A stretch of DNA of 26,875 nt from Lachnospiraceae bacterium UBA7060 (GTDB lineage Bacteria > Bacillota > Clostridia > Lachnospirales > Lachnospiraceae), in NCBI GenBank assembly GCA_002493835.1, contig DLAA01000179.1:1-26875 (forward strand). The letters run 5' to 3'. Position numbers and translations under genes: made by a program. Of this stretch, positions 7,743 through 15,966 are shown piece by piece (position 1 is the first letter of the stretch; each line of letters starts with the position of its first letter). The notes under the pieces were generated by a model that worked only from the letters and a program-made list of their open reading frames with translations, had not been told where the DNA came from and made no database searches.

Positions 7743-9232
7743 TCTTCTACCCCCATAGCATATTTCAATATTAATTCCTGTGTATAATCTTCGTGTTTTA
7801 ATTCTCCGGTGATACGGCCTTCGCTCATAATCATCATACGATCACTCATGTTCATAACCTCCGGCATTTCAGAGGAAATCAATATGACAGCCAGGCCACT
7901 TTTTGCCAAATCATTGATAATCGTATAAATCTCCGCTTTCGCCCCGACATCAATTCCTCTCGTCGGTTCGTCCAGAATCAGCACTTTAGGGTTGGTAGCA
8001 AGCCATTTTGCAAGCAACACTTTCTGTTGATTGCCTCCCGATAAAGTAGAACAGTTGACTCTGTTAGAAGCCGCTTTCACATGCAATGCCTTGGCACCAT
8101 CTTCTACAATTTTATCCTCCATGGATGTATTCACACTCAAATGATTAATAAACCTTGAAAGAATAGGAAGCGTTATATTGAATGCGATTGTATTATTTAA
8201 CAAAAGTCCTTCTGTCTTCCGGCTCTCAGGTACCAAAGCGACTCCTTTTTCCTGCATATACATAGGATTTGCTTTTTTCACTTCTTCCCCATCCAGATAT
8301 ACTTTGCCTGAATCCATCGGATCAAGCCCCATGATCGCTTTCATCAGCTCAGAACGTCCCGAACCTACCAGCCCGTAAAAGCCAAGTATTTCACCGCTGC
8401 GAACACGGAAACTGCAATCAACCGCCCTTTTCCCCGCATGAATATGCTTCGCCTCCAGCACAACAGCTCCCGGTTCATTGAAAGTACGCACATAATAATT
8501 CCCAAGATCACGCCCCACCATCAGTGCGATTAACTGGCTTTCCGTACACTCACCGGATTTCAGGCTTCCCATAAATTCACCATCCCGCATAATTGTGACG
8601 GAATCGCACAGTTGAAATACCTCCGCCATCTTATGGGTGATGAATATAATTCCCATGCCTTGCTTCCTCAGATCATTAACTGTCTGAAACAGAATATTTA
8701 CTTCTTTCTCCGAAAGCGAAGAGGTCGGCTCATCCAAAATCAGTATTTTTGCATCCAGTGAAAAGGATTTCGCAATCTCAACCATTTGCTGCTGTCCTAA
8801 AGAAAGTCTTCCGACAAACTCATTCGGATCTACATGAAGTCCAACCCTTTCAAGGAACGGCTTTGCCGCTTCCGCCATCTTATCCTTACTAATCATCCCC
8901 ATGGAATTTTTCATTTCCCGACCCAGAAAAATATTCTCGGCTATGGTAAGATACGGTTCAAGAGCAAGTTCCTGATGGATAAATGCAACACCCAGGGCCT
9001 GCGAATCATGAATAGAATGAATTTCCACCTTTTGTCCCTCAATGTAGATATCACCAGAGTCTGCCGGAAAGACCCCTCCAAGAACGTTCATCAATGTCGA
9101 TTTTCCGGCACCATTTTCCCCCATAAATCCTACAACTTCTCCCGCATGAACCGTAATGGCTGCATCACTCAATGCTTTGACACCCGGAAAAGTTTTTACA
9201 ATATGCTCCATACGCAAAAGTTCTTTGCTCAT
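7739..9232 (-). CDS. Ribose-type ABC importer, double ATPase
   Basis: A 497-residue protein with two fused ATP-binding cassettes, as in RbsA, AraG and XylG. The first cassette has Walker A GENGAGKST (38-46), signature LSLGQQQ (143-149) and Walker B LILDEPT (164-170). The second has a degenerate Walker A, GLVGSGRSEL, but a full signature LSGGNQQK (from 397) and Walker B LILDEPTRGIDVG (from 418). One intact and one weakened site is normal for this family. The start at 9232 (MSKELL) is chosen over an upstream in-frame ATG at 9295 because the longer form would overlap the binding-protein gene and because GGGGTGA lies just upstream of 9232. It drives uptake through the permease whose gene overlaps its stop. 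Confidence 0.93.
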   Translation of the reverse strand: MSKELLRMEHIVKTFPGVKALSDAAITVHAGEVVGFMGENGAGKSTLMNVLGGVFPADSGDIYIEGQKVEIHSIHDSQALGVAFIHQELALEPYLTIAENIFLGREMKNSMGMISKDKMAEAAKPFLERVGLHVDPNEFVGRLSLGQQQMVEIAKSFSLDAKILILDEPTSSLSEKEVNILFQTVNDLRKQGMGIIFITHKMAEVFQLCDSVTIMRDGEFMGSLKSGECTESQLIALMVGRDLGNYYVRTFNEPGAVVLEAKHIHAGKRAVDCSFRVRSGEILGFYGLVGSGRSELMKAIMGLDPMDSGKVYLDGEEVKKANPMYMQEKGVALVPESRKTEGLLLNNTIAFNITLPILSRFINHLSVNTSMEDKIVEDGAKALHVKAASNRVNCSTLSGGNQQKVLLAKWLATNPKVLILDEPTRGIDVGAKAEIYTIINDLAKSGLAVILISSEMPEVMNMSDRMMIMSEGRITGELKHEDYTQELILKYAMGVEE

Positions 9233-9263
9233 CGTTTCACCCCACATACATTCCGTATTATGA

Positions 9264-10289
9264 CTACTGCCAATCGCTGACATCAAAATTCGCAATATTA
9301 TCCGCCGTAATCAGCGTAACTGGAACTACAATTTCCGGCTCTACAGTCTCTCCGGCAATATAGGCAAGCGCTGTATCAACCGCATTTCTTCCAACGACGG
9401 AGGGCTGCTGCGCAGAAGATCCCGTTGCAGAGCCATCTGCCACATATCCCATAAAATCCGGATTCCCATCCACACCATAGATTACGATATCATTTCTGTT
9501 AGAAGCAGCACACGCCTGCACACATCCCAATGCAGCCATATCATTGATGCAGAAGAAACCTGCAATATCTTTGTCAGCAGTGATTGCATCCTCGGCTACA
9601 GGCAAAGTCGTCGCGGTATCGCCCGAAGTATCGGATGTTCCGAGAATCTCAAAATAATCGCCTACTGTATCCAGAAATCCCTTCTCACGCTGTACGCACG
9701 CGCTTCCGGATGGCTGATTCATTATGTAGATTTTAGACCCTTCCCCCAACCTGCTCATCATATCCTCTGCACACTGAACCCCTGCACCATAGTTATCAGA
9801 GGCAATAACAGATGCAACAAGATCTGTACGGTCAACCGCCGTATCTACATTGATAACCGGAATATTTGCATCTGCACACGCCTGAAGAGCCTCCGTACAA
9901 GCTGTACAATCCATTGGAGCCATGATAACCGCATCTACATTCTGATTAATCAAGTCATAAATGTAATTATTCATGGTTGCCTGATCGCTGTTCGCATCAA
10001 CTGTCACAAGCTGTTTGTCCGGGTCCATTCCCTTTTCTACCATCTCTTCTCTAATACCGCCCATCATCGCAGTCCAGAACGGATTATTCATCGAGGTCGG
10101 AACATAAGCAAGCGTTAATCCTGATACGTCCGTGTCTGAATTGCCTGCACTTGCGGAAACCTCTGCAGCGTTATCCCCTGCAGGGCTCTCGGCAGCATTA
10201 CCCGCGGCATCGTTGCCACCTGCGCCACAGCCAACCATGCTTGCTGTCATTGCAACAGCCATTGTGAGTGCCAATAATCTCTTTTTCAT
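9264..10289 (-). CDS. Sugar ABC importer, substrate-binding lipoprotein
   Basis: A 341-residue extracellular binding protein of the RbsB-like periplasmic-binding-protein family (Peripla_BP_4), tethered by a lipid anchor. The signal peptide ends in the lipobox SMVGC (Cys21), followed by an Ala/Gly/Ser/Asn-rich linker to about residue 55. The two-lobed fold begins LTLAYVPTSMNNPFW; DQATMNNYIYDLINQNVDAV, PVINVDTAVDR and VIYGVDGNPDF follow in the usual order. It is the first gene of the pentose operon, with a promoter about 240 bases upstream, 31 bases before the ATPase gene. The operon content points to a pentose or pentulose ligand, but ligand identity is inference. Confidence 0.92.
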   Translation of the reverse strand: MKKRLLALTMAVAMTASMVGCGAGGNDAAGNAAESPAGDNAAEVSASAGNSDTDVSGLTLAYVPTSMNNPFWTAMMGGIREEMVEKGMDPDKQLVTVDANSDQATMNNYIYDLINQNVDAVIMAPMDCTACTEALQACADANIPVINVDTAVDRTDLVASVIASDNYGAGVQCAEDMMSRLGEGSKIYIMNQPSGSACVQREKGFLDTVGDYFEILGTSDTSGDTATTLPVAEDAITADKDIAGFFCINDMAALGCVQACAASNRNDIVIYGVDGNPDFMGYVADGSATGSSAQQPSVVGRNAVDTALAYIAGETVEPEIVVPVTLITADNIANFDVSDWQ

Positions 10290-10384
10290 ACTTTTTCTTT
10301 TCCTTTCTCATTTTTTGTTTTTTATCTTCCCATTAGCTTAAGAAGACAAAATTTCAGATTTGATATATCCACCTTGCCATGTTG

Positions 10385-10447
10385 TCATCCTTGGTTTTTT
10401 GTTTTACCGTATTTCGGATCAACCATCTCAGCAAACCACAACTTCAT
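10385..10447 (-). CDS. Possible 20-codon leader ORF in the binding-protein mRNA
   Basis: In the long 5' leader of the binding-protein gene an ATG at 10447 opens a 20-codon frame (MKLWFAEMVDPKYGK and five more) ending in TGA. The peptide looks protein-like, with normal codons, but lacks a Shine-Dalgarno sequence. It may be a leader peptide, the last codons of a lost gene, or chance. Confidence 0.25.
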   Translation of the reverse strand: MKLWFAEMVDPKYGKTKNQG

Positions 10448-10531
10448 TTTTTGTTCATTGTTTTAATTTATATGTGTAAAATAATAATACTTGTGTTTAT
10501 TTAATTTACTCTATTATTATTTACATTTTAA

Positions 10532-10560
10532 ATATTACATGATTTTTCTTAAATAGTCAA
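10532..10560 (-). promoter_or_regulatory. Promoter of the pentose operon
   Basis: TTGACT (10555-10560) and TAATAT (10532-10537) on the minus strand are separated by 17 bases, in an AT-rich stretch. Transcription would begin near 10525, giving a leader of about 235 bases before the binding-protein start at 10289. The ROK regulator's promoter has the same -10 and spacing. Confidence 0.6.
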
Positions 10561-10578
10561 CATGTTTTTGTGATTTTT

Positions 10579-10593
10579 GTTAATTTATTTAAC
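10579..10593. promoter_or_regulatory. Candidate operator upstream of the pentose promoter
   Basis: GTTAATTTATTTAAC is an inverted repeat (GTTAA-N5-TTAAC) ending 18 bases before the -35. A 12-of-15 match, GTTCATTTAGTTAAT, lies at 25408-25422 upstream of the ROK regulator promoter at a similar distance. ROK/XylR operators often have GTTA...TAAC arms. The sequence is AT-rich, so chance is possible. Confidence 0.4.
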
Positions 10594-10608
10594 CCTTATC
10601 TTTCCTAC

Positions 10609-10631
10609 TAGTGTTTATCGTTTTAACACTA
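10609..10631. promoter_or_regulatory. Second inverted repeat upstream of the pentose promoter
   Basis: TAGTGTT (10609-10615) and AACACTA (10625-10631) form perfect 7-bp arms around a 9-base spacer, about 50 bases upstream of the -35 at 10555-10560. It could be an activator or repressor site for the pentose operon. Confidence 0.35.
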
Positions 10632-10719
10632 TTTGTAAAACATTGCACGAATGTAAAAGAAACTATCCCGCCGTCAGCATTTCCATAAAAAGCCGATTTT
10701 TCTCTTATAAAGGCAAAAG

Positions 10720-10760
10720 GGCGTACTGCATTCCACATCTATTGTGAAATGCAGTACGCC
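10720..10760 (-). terminator. Terminator after the aldo/keto reductase gene
   Basis: An 18-base arm (10720-10737) pairs with 10743-10760 around a 5-base loop. The single non-Watson-Crick position is C-A on the plus strand but G-U on the minus strand, so the hairpin is complete only in leftward transcripts. CTTTTGCCTTT follows. It lies 59 bases past the reductase stop; the T run is modest. Confidence 0.6.
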
Positions 10761-10818
10761 ATCCAATAGGTATCACAATTCTTTTACGATTTTTAACTAT
10801 GTGTGAGATTTCCCTGCA

Positions 10819-11940
10819 TCAATGATCAAAATGTGCAGAAACTTCTTTCAAGCTTTCAATGATTGATAAATGCTGGGGACATACCCTTTCACATTGACCA
10901 CATCCAATGCAGTCTTTTGCCCTGCCGAATTTTTCTGTCAAAGCGGCGTAATTAGAAAAGTTGACTGTCCAGCCTTTTTCCTCAAGATGCTCCCTCATAT
11001 CCTCATTGTACAGTGAAAAATATTGGGGAATGGCAATCTTCTTTGGACAGCCCCCAGTACAGTAAGAACAGCCGGTACAGGGTATGGCAATCTGCCCGTT
11101 AATGATATCGGCTACCTTGTAGCAGAGCGACATCTCCTCCTCTGTGAGAGGTCTGAAATTTTCCATATAACCGGTGTTGTCCTCCATCTGCCCGATGTTC
11201 GACATTCCGGAGAGTACCACCATTACATGCTCAAGGGATGCTGCAAAACGGATTGCCCAGCTCGGTACAGACATATCCGCATCATAATCTTTGAACAATT
11301 TTTCAGCTTCTTCAGGAACCTGCGCCAGTGTGCCGCCCTTGACAGGTTCCATAACAATGACAGATTTGCCGTGTTTTACAGCAACCTCATAGCATGCGCG
11401 GGACTGTATCCATTCACTCTCCCAATCCAGATAGTTGATCTGCAGCTGGACAAATTCCATTTCCGGATGTTTCGTAAGTATCTCATCCAGCAGTTTTGCC
11501 GAATCGTGGTAAGAAAACCCGGCATGCTTCACAAGACTCTGTGCTTTCTTTTCCAAGAGCCAGTTAAAACAGTCAAATTTTTCATATTTCGGCAGCATGG
11601 AACTCTCGATGCCGTGCAGCAGATAATAATCAAAATATCCCGCACCGGTTTTCTCAAGCTGTGAGTTGAATACTTTATCCCTATCCTCCAGGGAATCGAA
11701 AAAGGCAGCGTGGAGTTTTGTCGCAAGCGTAAAGCTGTCCCTTGGATAACGGTCAACCAACACAGTCTTTGCCACGCCTTCACTGGCAGAACCATTATAC
11801 ATCAAAGCAGTATCGAAATAGGTAAAGCCTTTTTCCATAAACAGATCCACCATCTTTTTGACCTGTTCAATATCTACATCAGCGGCATTCGTTTTGTCCA
11901 GTAACGGCATTCTCATTAAACCAAAACCAAGTTTTTTCAA
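10819..11940 (-). CDS. Aldo/keto reductase with two 4Fe-4S sites
   Basis: A 373-residue fusion of an aldo/keto reductase barrel and a ferredoxin-like tail. The catalytic tetrad is placed at D43 and Y48 (YFDTALMYNG), K75 (LATKLH) and H109 (YYLLHG). The tail has CTGCSYCTGGCP (288-299) and CIGCGQCERVCP (344-355), each a 4Fe-4S ligand set, so electrons may move between a nicotinamide/flavin partner and a carbonyl or other substrate. The substrate is unknown. The start is a TTG with GAGGAGG 9 bases upstream; the next Met would remove the first strand of the barrel. It is the last gene of the left LysR-linked operon, 30 bases after a cyclophilin-like lipoprotein, and is followed by a hairpin terminator. 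This enzyme type is common in strict anaerobes. Confidence 0.92.
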   Translation of the reverse strand: MKKLGFGLMRMPLLDKTNAADVDIEQVKKMVDLFMEKGFTYFDTALMYNGSASEGVAKTVLVDRYPRDSFTLATKLHAAFFDSLEDRDKVFNSQLEKTGAGYFDYYLLHGIESSMLPKYEKFDCFNWLLEKKAQSLVKHAGFSYHDSAKLLDEILTKHPEMEFVQLQINYLDWESEWIQSRACYEVAVKHGKSVIVMEPVKGGTLAQVPEEAEKLFKDYDADMSVPSWAIRFAASLEHVMVVLSGMSNIGQMEDNTGYMENFRPLTEEEMSLCYKVADIINGQIAIPCTGCSYCTGGCPKKIAIPQYFSLYNEDMREHLEEKGWTVNFSNYAALTEKFGRAKDCIGCGQCERVCPQHLSIIESLKEVSAHFDH

Positions 11941-11970
11941 GTTGTTTTTCCTCCTCGTTATGAATCTTTT

Positions 11971-12627
11971 TTATTCCAATGTCTTTGTAATCCAAAAATA
12001 TACATCAACCCCCCATGTATCGTCAAGATTTGATTCATAGGCTTCCTCCACAGCCTCTGTCAGTCCTTCCACATCCGTATAGTACCCCACAGGAGTTGCC
12101 GTAATATCTGCCCCTTCCATATCCTTGAAGTAAAAACGGAGCTGTCCGCCGCTAAAAAGATAAAGATCGCCGGCTTTTACATCCGCGATTTCCTGCTCGT
12201 CATCCCTTGTATAGTTTCCGCGGACGCTCTGTGCCACAAACCCTTCCTCCTCATCATAGGTATAAGTAGGAAACAGCAATGCACTGCCGGAAAGATAATC
12301 CAGCATTGTCATAGCAGCATCGTTGTTATACATGTTTACATTCCACTCTTTTGTACCATCACGGCCGATGCGTACCGATATGGCATTTTCCAAAACTTCT
12401 CCGCTGTCATCTGCATTTCCAGTATTGGATTCTTCAGAAGAACTGCTGTCCGAGTCCGTATCCCTAGAAAGATTACCGTCCGGAGTCACATCCTCAGAGG
12501 ACTGCCCCGGATTTATCACCTCTGCCGGAGGCTCTCCCGGATCTTTCGTCCTGCCGCTGCATCCGGAAAGCAATGCCACATTACACACCAGCAATAAAGC
12601 CAAAAACCACATCGTCATTTTTTTCAT
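11971..12627 (-). CDS. Cyclophilin-like lipoprotein, copy A
   Basis: A 218-residue predicted surface lipoprotein. The signal peptide ends LLSGC (Cys23); residues 24-75 are a Pro/Ser/Asp/Glu-rich linker. The rest resembles the cyclophilin-like fold family (small beta-barrels related to, but not shown to be, peptidyl-prolyl isomerases). It starts VRIGRDGTKEWNVNMYNNDA and contains the block TRDDEQEIADVKAGDLYLFS followed by GGQLRFYF. The same R-DEQ---AGD--L-SG-Q pattern recurs in the lipoprotein at 17270-17923, so the two are paralogues. It sits 20 bases after an ABC permease and 30 bases before the iron-sulfur reductase. The role is unknown; binding a transported or modified small molecule outside the membrane is a guess. 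Confidence 0.8.
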   Translation of the reverse strand: MKKMTMWFLALLLVCNVALLSGCSGRTKDPGEPPAEVINPGQSSEDVTPDGNLSRDTDSDSSSSEESNTGNADDSGEVLENAISVRIGRDGTKEWNVNMYNNDAAMTMLDYLSGSALLFPTYTYDEEEGFVAQSVRGNYTRDDEQEIADVKAGDLYLFSGGQLRFYFKDMEGADITATPVGYYTDVEGLTEAVEEAYESNLDDTWGVDVYFWITKTLE

Positions 12628-12647
12628 TACTAAAAATCTCCTTTCGC

Positions 12648-14984
12648 TTAAACATCATTTTCATGGATCAGATTTATTATGCTTACCTGCTTTAGCTTCG
12701 CAGAAAAAGCCCATGCAAAAAAGAAAAACATCGCCGGCAGACCAAGCAGCGGGAGGATAATCCCAAGAATACTGAATCCCGAATGGAACTGCCCTATCCC
12801 AAAATTCTTAAAGATCATGCCAACTGCCCCATCTGCCACAAAAGCAGCGGCCAAGAGCCCAACAACCGTGCCTGCAACAGAAACGATCAAAAAGCGGAAT
12901 GCAAAGGAGCGCCTGAGTTTCTTTGTGGATAGTCCCATACTCTTATAGACAGCCATCGTACCGGCCTCATAAGCCAGAAGTTTCCCTGTGGAAAGGGCTA
13001 CGGAGACCAGGATAAAAACTGCCGCTACCACATAGATGACTCCAATCAGGCCGTGCATCATGGCAACGATGCCATTAAGACCTGACCAGCTATTGGTATG
13101 CACGTCGATTCCACGATAATGTTCCTGCAGATAATTCATCGCATAATCCCGTACCGTACCATCCTCCAGAACATAGTGGTAACACCAGATAAAACCGGTA
13201 ATATCACCGATTCTGGAATATCCTTCCATGCTCATTCCGATATTGCTGCCCATGCCGTTGGCACATTGGTAAATACCGGAGACAGCATACTCCTGCGCCC
13301 GTCCGTTTGCCGCCACAAGAACCGTATCCCCAATGCCAAGCTCCAGCCCATTTGCAACAGTCTCCGTGATCAGGATGCCCTCTCCGTCCGGAAGTTCCCC
13401 TTCCATCAAATGAAACCATTCCGTATCATTCAGCACATTCGCCTCATATTCCTGCCCGTTTACTGTAACGCTCTCCATGGCAAGCTCATAGGTTTCCCTG
13501 ATCGGGGAATACCAGTTTATCACCCGTTCAATCTCATCCATGGGAACATCCCTGTTAAAGGGCTGCACTCCCAAATCATGGTCCGCCACACTGAAGGCAT
13601 TCATGAGCCCCTCGCCATTTGGTCCCAGCCAGCTTCCCATACGGCCCACCACGGACAGGAATACCGCCAGAACAAAGGAGGCAAGACACAATGCCATATA
13701 ATTTCTGCGGCGGCTTTGTATCTCCCGCATGGCAATATCCCACTCCAGAAAAGCCTTCCGTAGTTTGGAAGAGACAATTTTCCCGCCCGGATTCTCCTGA
13801 AAAACCTGTACGGGAGCTGTCTTTAAGATACGCCTTGTCCGCAGCATTAAAAAGGCAGCAAACAACAGAAGAAACAGCCCAAGCAAAAGAAGCACAGGCA
13901 CTATGGGCAGTCTGACAACCACCAGCATTCCGGTAGAAGATACCAGCCCCTGCGCCAGCATTCTGGCTGTCATCCCTGAACAGAAAAGCCCAGCGATAAG
14001 CCCGGCCAGCATAACGCCGCCATAGGCTGTCAGATAGGTGTCCCGGATCTGCTTCCCAGGCAATCCTATGGTTTTCAATGCCGCCATATCCTTTTTATCC
14101 TGCTCAATCAAGGATGAAAGGCTGTGACTGGTTACGATCAGGCAGACAGCCGTCAGCACCACGGAAAAAGCGATCAGGAAGCCGCACAGGATATTCTGCA
14201 AAAGAAGCATATAGCTTAAAATAGACTCCCGTCGGTAGGAAAACTCCGTATGGAGCGAAATATCCGTGTTTTCCTGTATTTCCCTGTAGAATTCCACCGC
14301 CGTAAGCGCACTGTCCTCTCTCTGAAAAACATGCACCATCGCACCGCATTTGCCAAGCACATCCGTCTCTTTCGTATTGCGGAGAATATCCAGCATATTT
14401 TCGTAGTCAGAAGCGTTAATCAGAAAACTTTTCATATCGATCATAGAGCTTCCCATAAATCCGTCGGCAAAGTATCCTGCCACGGTCAGGCTGTAGGTGC
14501 CATCTTTTCTTGACAGTTCAAACCGGATCGTATCTCCGACCGTTACATCAAAGCTTGCCTGCATCGCCGGGGAGATATAAACGGTTCCTTCCGTTATTTT
14601 TGGTGCTGCCGTCCGGATGCCGTCAGCATTCAGAAAGCGGTAATCCACCGTACCATCATAGACAAGCAGCTGTCCCTCGTTATCGGAATACCCGCCGTTT
14701 ATTTCATACCCTGAAAAAACAAGCGGCTGCGCATATGCTTTCTCCACATCCGGCAGGGCCTGTATCTGCTCTGTCAGGGAACTTTCCTCACCATTTACCC
14801 AGATGGTCAGTTCCCCGAACCCAAGGCGTTCCATTTCTCCTTTCACATAATCATTCCCGCTGATATACAAAGTAAGCGAAGAAAAAATGCAGGCCGAGAG
14901 AATCCATACTAACAGAAAAATCCCGATGATACTGCCCTTTTGCCGTTTCACTGCCGCCAAAAGCAATATTTTTCTCATCTCCAT
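12648..14984 (-). CDS. ABC transporter permease, FtsX/MacB type
   Basis: A 778-residue membrane protein with two FtsX domains. An N-terminal helix (IGIFLLVWILSACIFSS) leads to a large extracellular region. A first helix bundle follows, containing LLLQNILCGFLIAFSVVLTA and the coupling sequence DMAALKTIGLPGKQIRDTYL. A second extracellular domain comes next, then a second bundle with GVIYVVAAVFILVSVALS and MAVYKSMGLSTKKLRRSF. The paired TIGLP/SMGLS coupling helices are typical of the family. Such transporters usually extrude peptides, lipids or drugs, or signal across the membrane, rather than import nutrients. The start at 14984 (MEMRK) has AGGTGG 5 bases upstream and lies 2 bases after the ATPase stop; a TTG at 15011 is less likely. 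Confidence 0.9.
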   Translation of the reverse strand: MEMRKILLLAAVKRQKGSIIGIFLLVWILSACIFSSLTLYISGNDYVKGEMERLGFGELTIWVNGEESSLTEQIQALPDVEKAYAQPLVFSGYEINGGYSDNEGQLLVYDGTVDYRFLNADGIRTAAPKITEGTVYISPAMQASFDVTVGDTIRFELSRKDGTYSLTVAGYFADGFMGSSMIDMKSFLINASDYENMLDILRNTKETDVLGKCGAMVHVFQREDSALTAVEFYREIQENTDISLHTEFSYRRESILSYMLLLQNILCGFLIAFSVVLTAVCLIVTSHSLSSLIEQDKKDMAALKTIGLPGKQIRDTYLTAYGGVMLAGLIAGLFCSGMTARMLAQGLVSSTGMLVVVRLPIVPVLLLLGLFLLLFAAFLMLRTRRILKTAPVQVFQENPGGKIVSSKLRKAFLEWDIAMREIQSRRRNYMALCLASFVLAVFLSVVGRMGSWLGPNGEGLMNAFSVADHDLGVQPFNRDVPMDEIERVINWYSPIRETYELAMESVTVNGQEYEANVLNDTEWFHLMEGELPDGEGILITETVANGLELGIGDTVLVAANGRAQEYAVSGIYQCANGMGSNIGMSMEGYSRIGDITGFIWCYHYVLEDGTVRDYAMNYLQEHYRGIDVHTNSWSGLNGIVAMMHGLIGVIYVVAAVFILVSVALSTGKLLAYEAGTMAVYKSMGLSTKKLRRSFAFRFLIVSVAGTVVGLLAAAFVADGAVGMIFKNFGIGQFHSGFSILGIILPLLGLPAMFFFFAWAFSAKLKQVSIINLIHENDV

Positions 14985-14986
14985 AC

Positions 14987-15733
14987 TTACCACCTGAAAC
15001 CTTCCAGCCAATGACTAAGCTGGTTTTCTCTTACTTCGTCCTTGCCCTGGTATGGCGTCAGCAGCAATTCCCCTGTAACCATGCCATCCTCCAGATAAAG
15101 TATCCTGTTTCCCCTGAGGGCGGCTTCCCTGTCATGGGTCACGAGCAGCACCGTCTGCCCTTCACCGTAAGCCGCCGTCAGAAGATTTAATACTTCCACG
15201 GTGTTTGCCTTGTTTAACGCCCCTGTCGGTTCATCGGCAAAAAGCACCGCCGGCCTGCCCATGAGAGCCCTTGCCACCGCCGCCCGCTGTGCCTCTCCGC
15301 CGGACACCTGGGATGGCAGCCTTTTCGCAGCCCCGGAAAGTCCCATCCTGTCAATCAGTCCGGCTGTCCTCTCTCTGGTCTCCTGCTCTGACATGGAGGC
15401 GCAGATCAGCCCCGCCATGCGGATGTTTTCCTCTAATGTCAGGTTGCTGACCAGATGCGTCCGCTGAAAGACGAAACCAAATTCACCTGCCCGTAAACTT
15501 TCCAGTTCTTTTTCAGATGCCTTTGTGATTTCCCTCTCCCTGTAAAAAATGCTTCCTTCCGACAAACGGTCCATACCGCTCAAGGCATACAGCAGTGTGG
15601 ATTTCCCCGAACCGGAAGACCCCATGATCACCGTAAAATCACCTGCATATATATCTATATCAATTCCATGCAGGACTTCCGTTTCTTCAAACCTTTTTAT
15701 CATGCCGGTACCGTGTAAAATGGCTTTCTTCAT
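14987..15733 (-). CDS. ABC transporter ATPase, MacB/LolD type
   Basis: A 248-residue ATPase pairing with the permease encoded 2 bases downstream. Walker A is GSSGSGKST (38-46), the Q-loop Gln is residue 90 (FGFVFQRTHLV), the signature is VSGGEAQR (143-150), Walker B is VLFADEPTGAL (163-173) and the switch His is residue 200 (LLVTHD). The order and the TGALNKAN ending of the D-loop fit the MacB/LolD/FtsE group that drives mechanotransmission rather than import. GGAGG lies 9 bases before the ATG. The gene follows a small membrane-protein gene by 17 bases. Confidence 0.94.
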   Translation of the reverse strand: MKKAILHGTGMIKRFEETEVLHGIDIDIYAGDFTVIMGSSGSGKSTLLYALSGMDRLSEGSIFYREREITKASEKELESLRAGEFGFVFQRTHLVSNLTLEENIRMAGLICASMSEQETRERTAGLIDRMGLSGAAKRLPSQVSGGEAQRAAVARALMGRPAVLFADEPTGALNKANTVEVLNLLTAAYGEGQTVLLVTHDREAALRGNRILYLEDGMVTGELLLTPYQGKDEVRENQLSHWLEGFRW

Positions 15734-15750
15734 GTTCTTTTGCCTCCGCC

Positions 15751-15965
15751 CTATTCCATATCCAGCTGAAAGGAAAAATCCCTGTCATACTTTTCCCGGT
15801 GATAATACCGAATTTCTCTCCTGCGGTCAGATAAAAATTTGTCGCTATATTCGTTTCCACACTGGCCGCCGTCCTTATCACCCTCCAAAACAGGATGACA
15901 GCAGTTATGATAGTCAGCAGAACCAATACAGCCGCTGCGAAAAGCACTTTTTTCCACCAACGCAT
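15751..15965 (-). pseudogene. Small single-pass membrane protein with an apparent frameshift
   Basis: From the ATG at 15965 the frame encodes a basic N-terminus (MRWWKK) and one membrane helix (VLFAAAVLVLLTIITAVILF). Shortly after, the coding quality moves to a neighbouring frame that reads GNEYSDKFLSDRRREIRYYH and ends DFSFQLDME at a stop 17 bases before the ATPase gene. One base missing at about 15850-15885 would join the two into a protein of about 71 residues. If the first frame is followed unchanged, it gives 92 residues that overlap the ATPase start, with a less natural tail. I read it as a real gene with a one-base deletion or a sequence error. It overlaps nothing upstream and starts 1 base after the helical protein's stop. 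Function unknown; a transporter accessory is likely from position. Confidence 0.5.
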
Positions 15966-15966
15966 T

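Noticed and set aside
11023..11664. Plus-strand open frame of 213 codons
   Set aside because: Opposite the aldo/keto reductase gene, whose catalytic and iron-sulfur motifs are intact; no ribosome-binding site or recognisable domain.
13098..13763. Plus-strand open frame of 221 codons
   Set aside because: Opposite the FtsX-type permease; His/Ile/Pro-rich antisense composition.
15930..15965. Programmed -1 frameshift at the A6 run early in the small membrane-protein gene
   Set aside because: Slipping there would bypass the membrane helix, which is clearly coded in the original frame; the frame change must occur after the helix.
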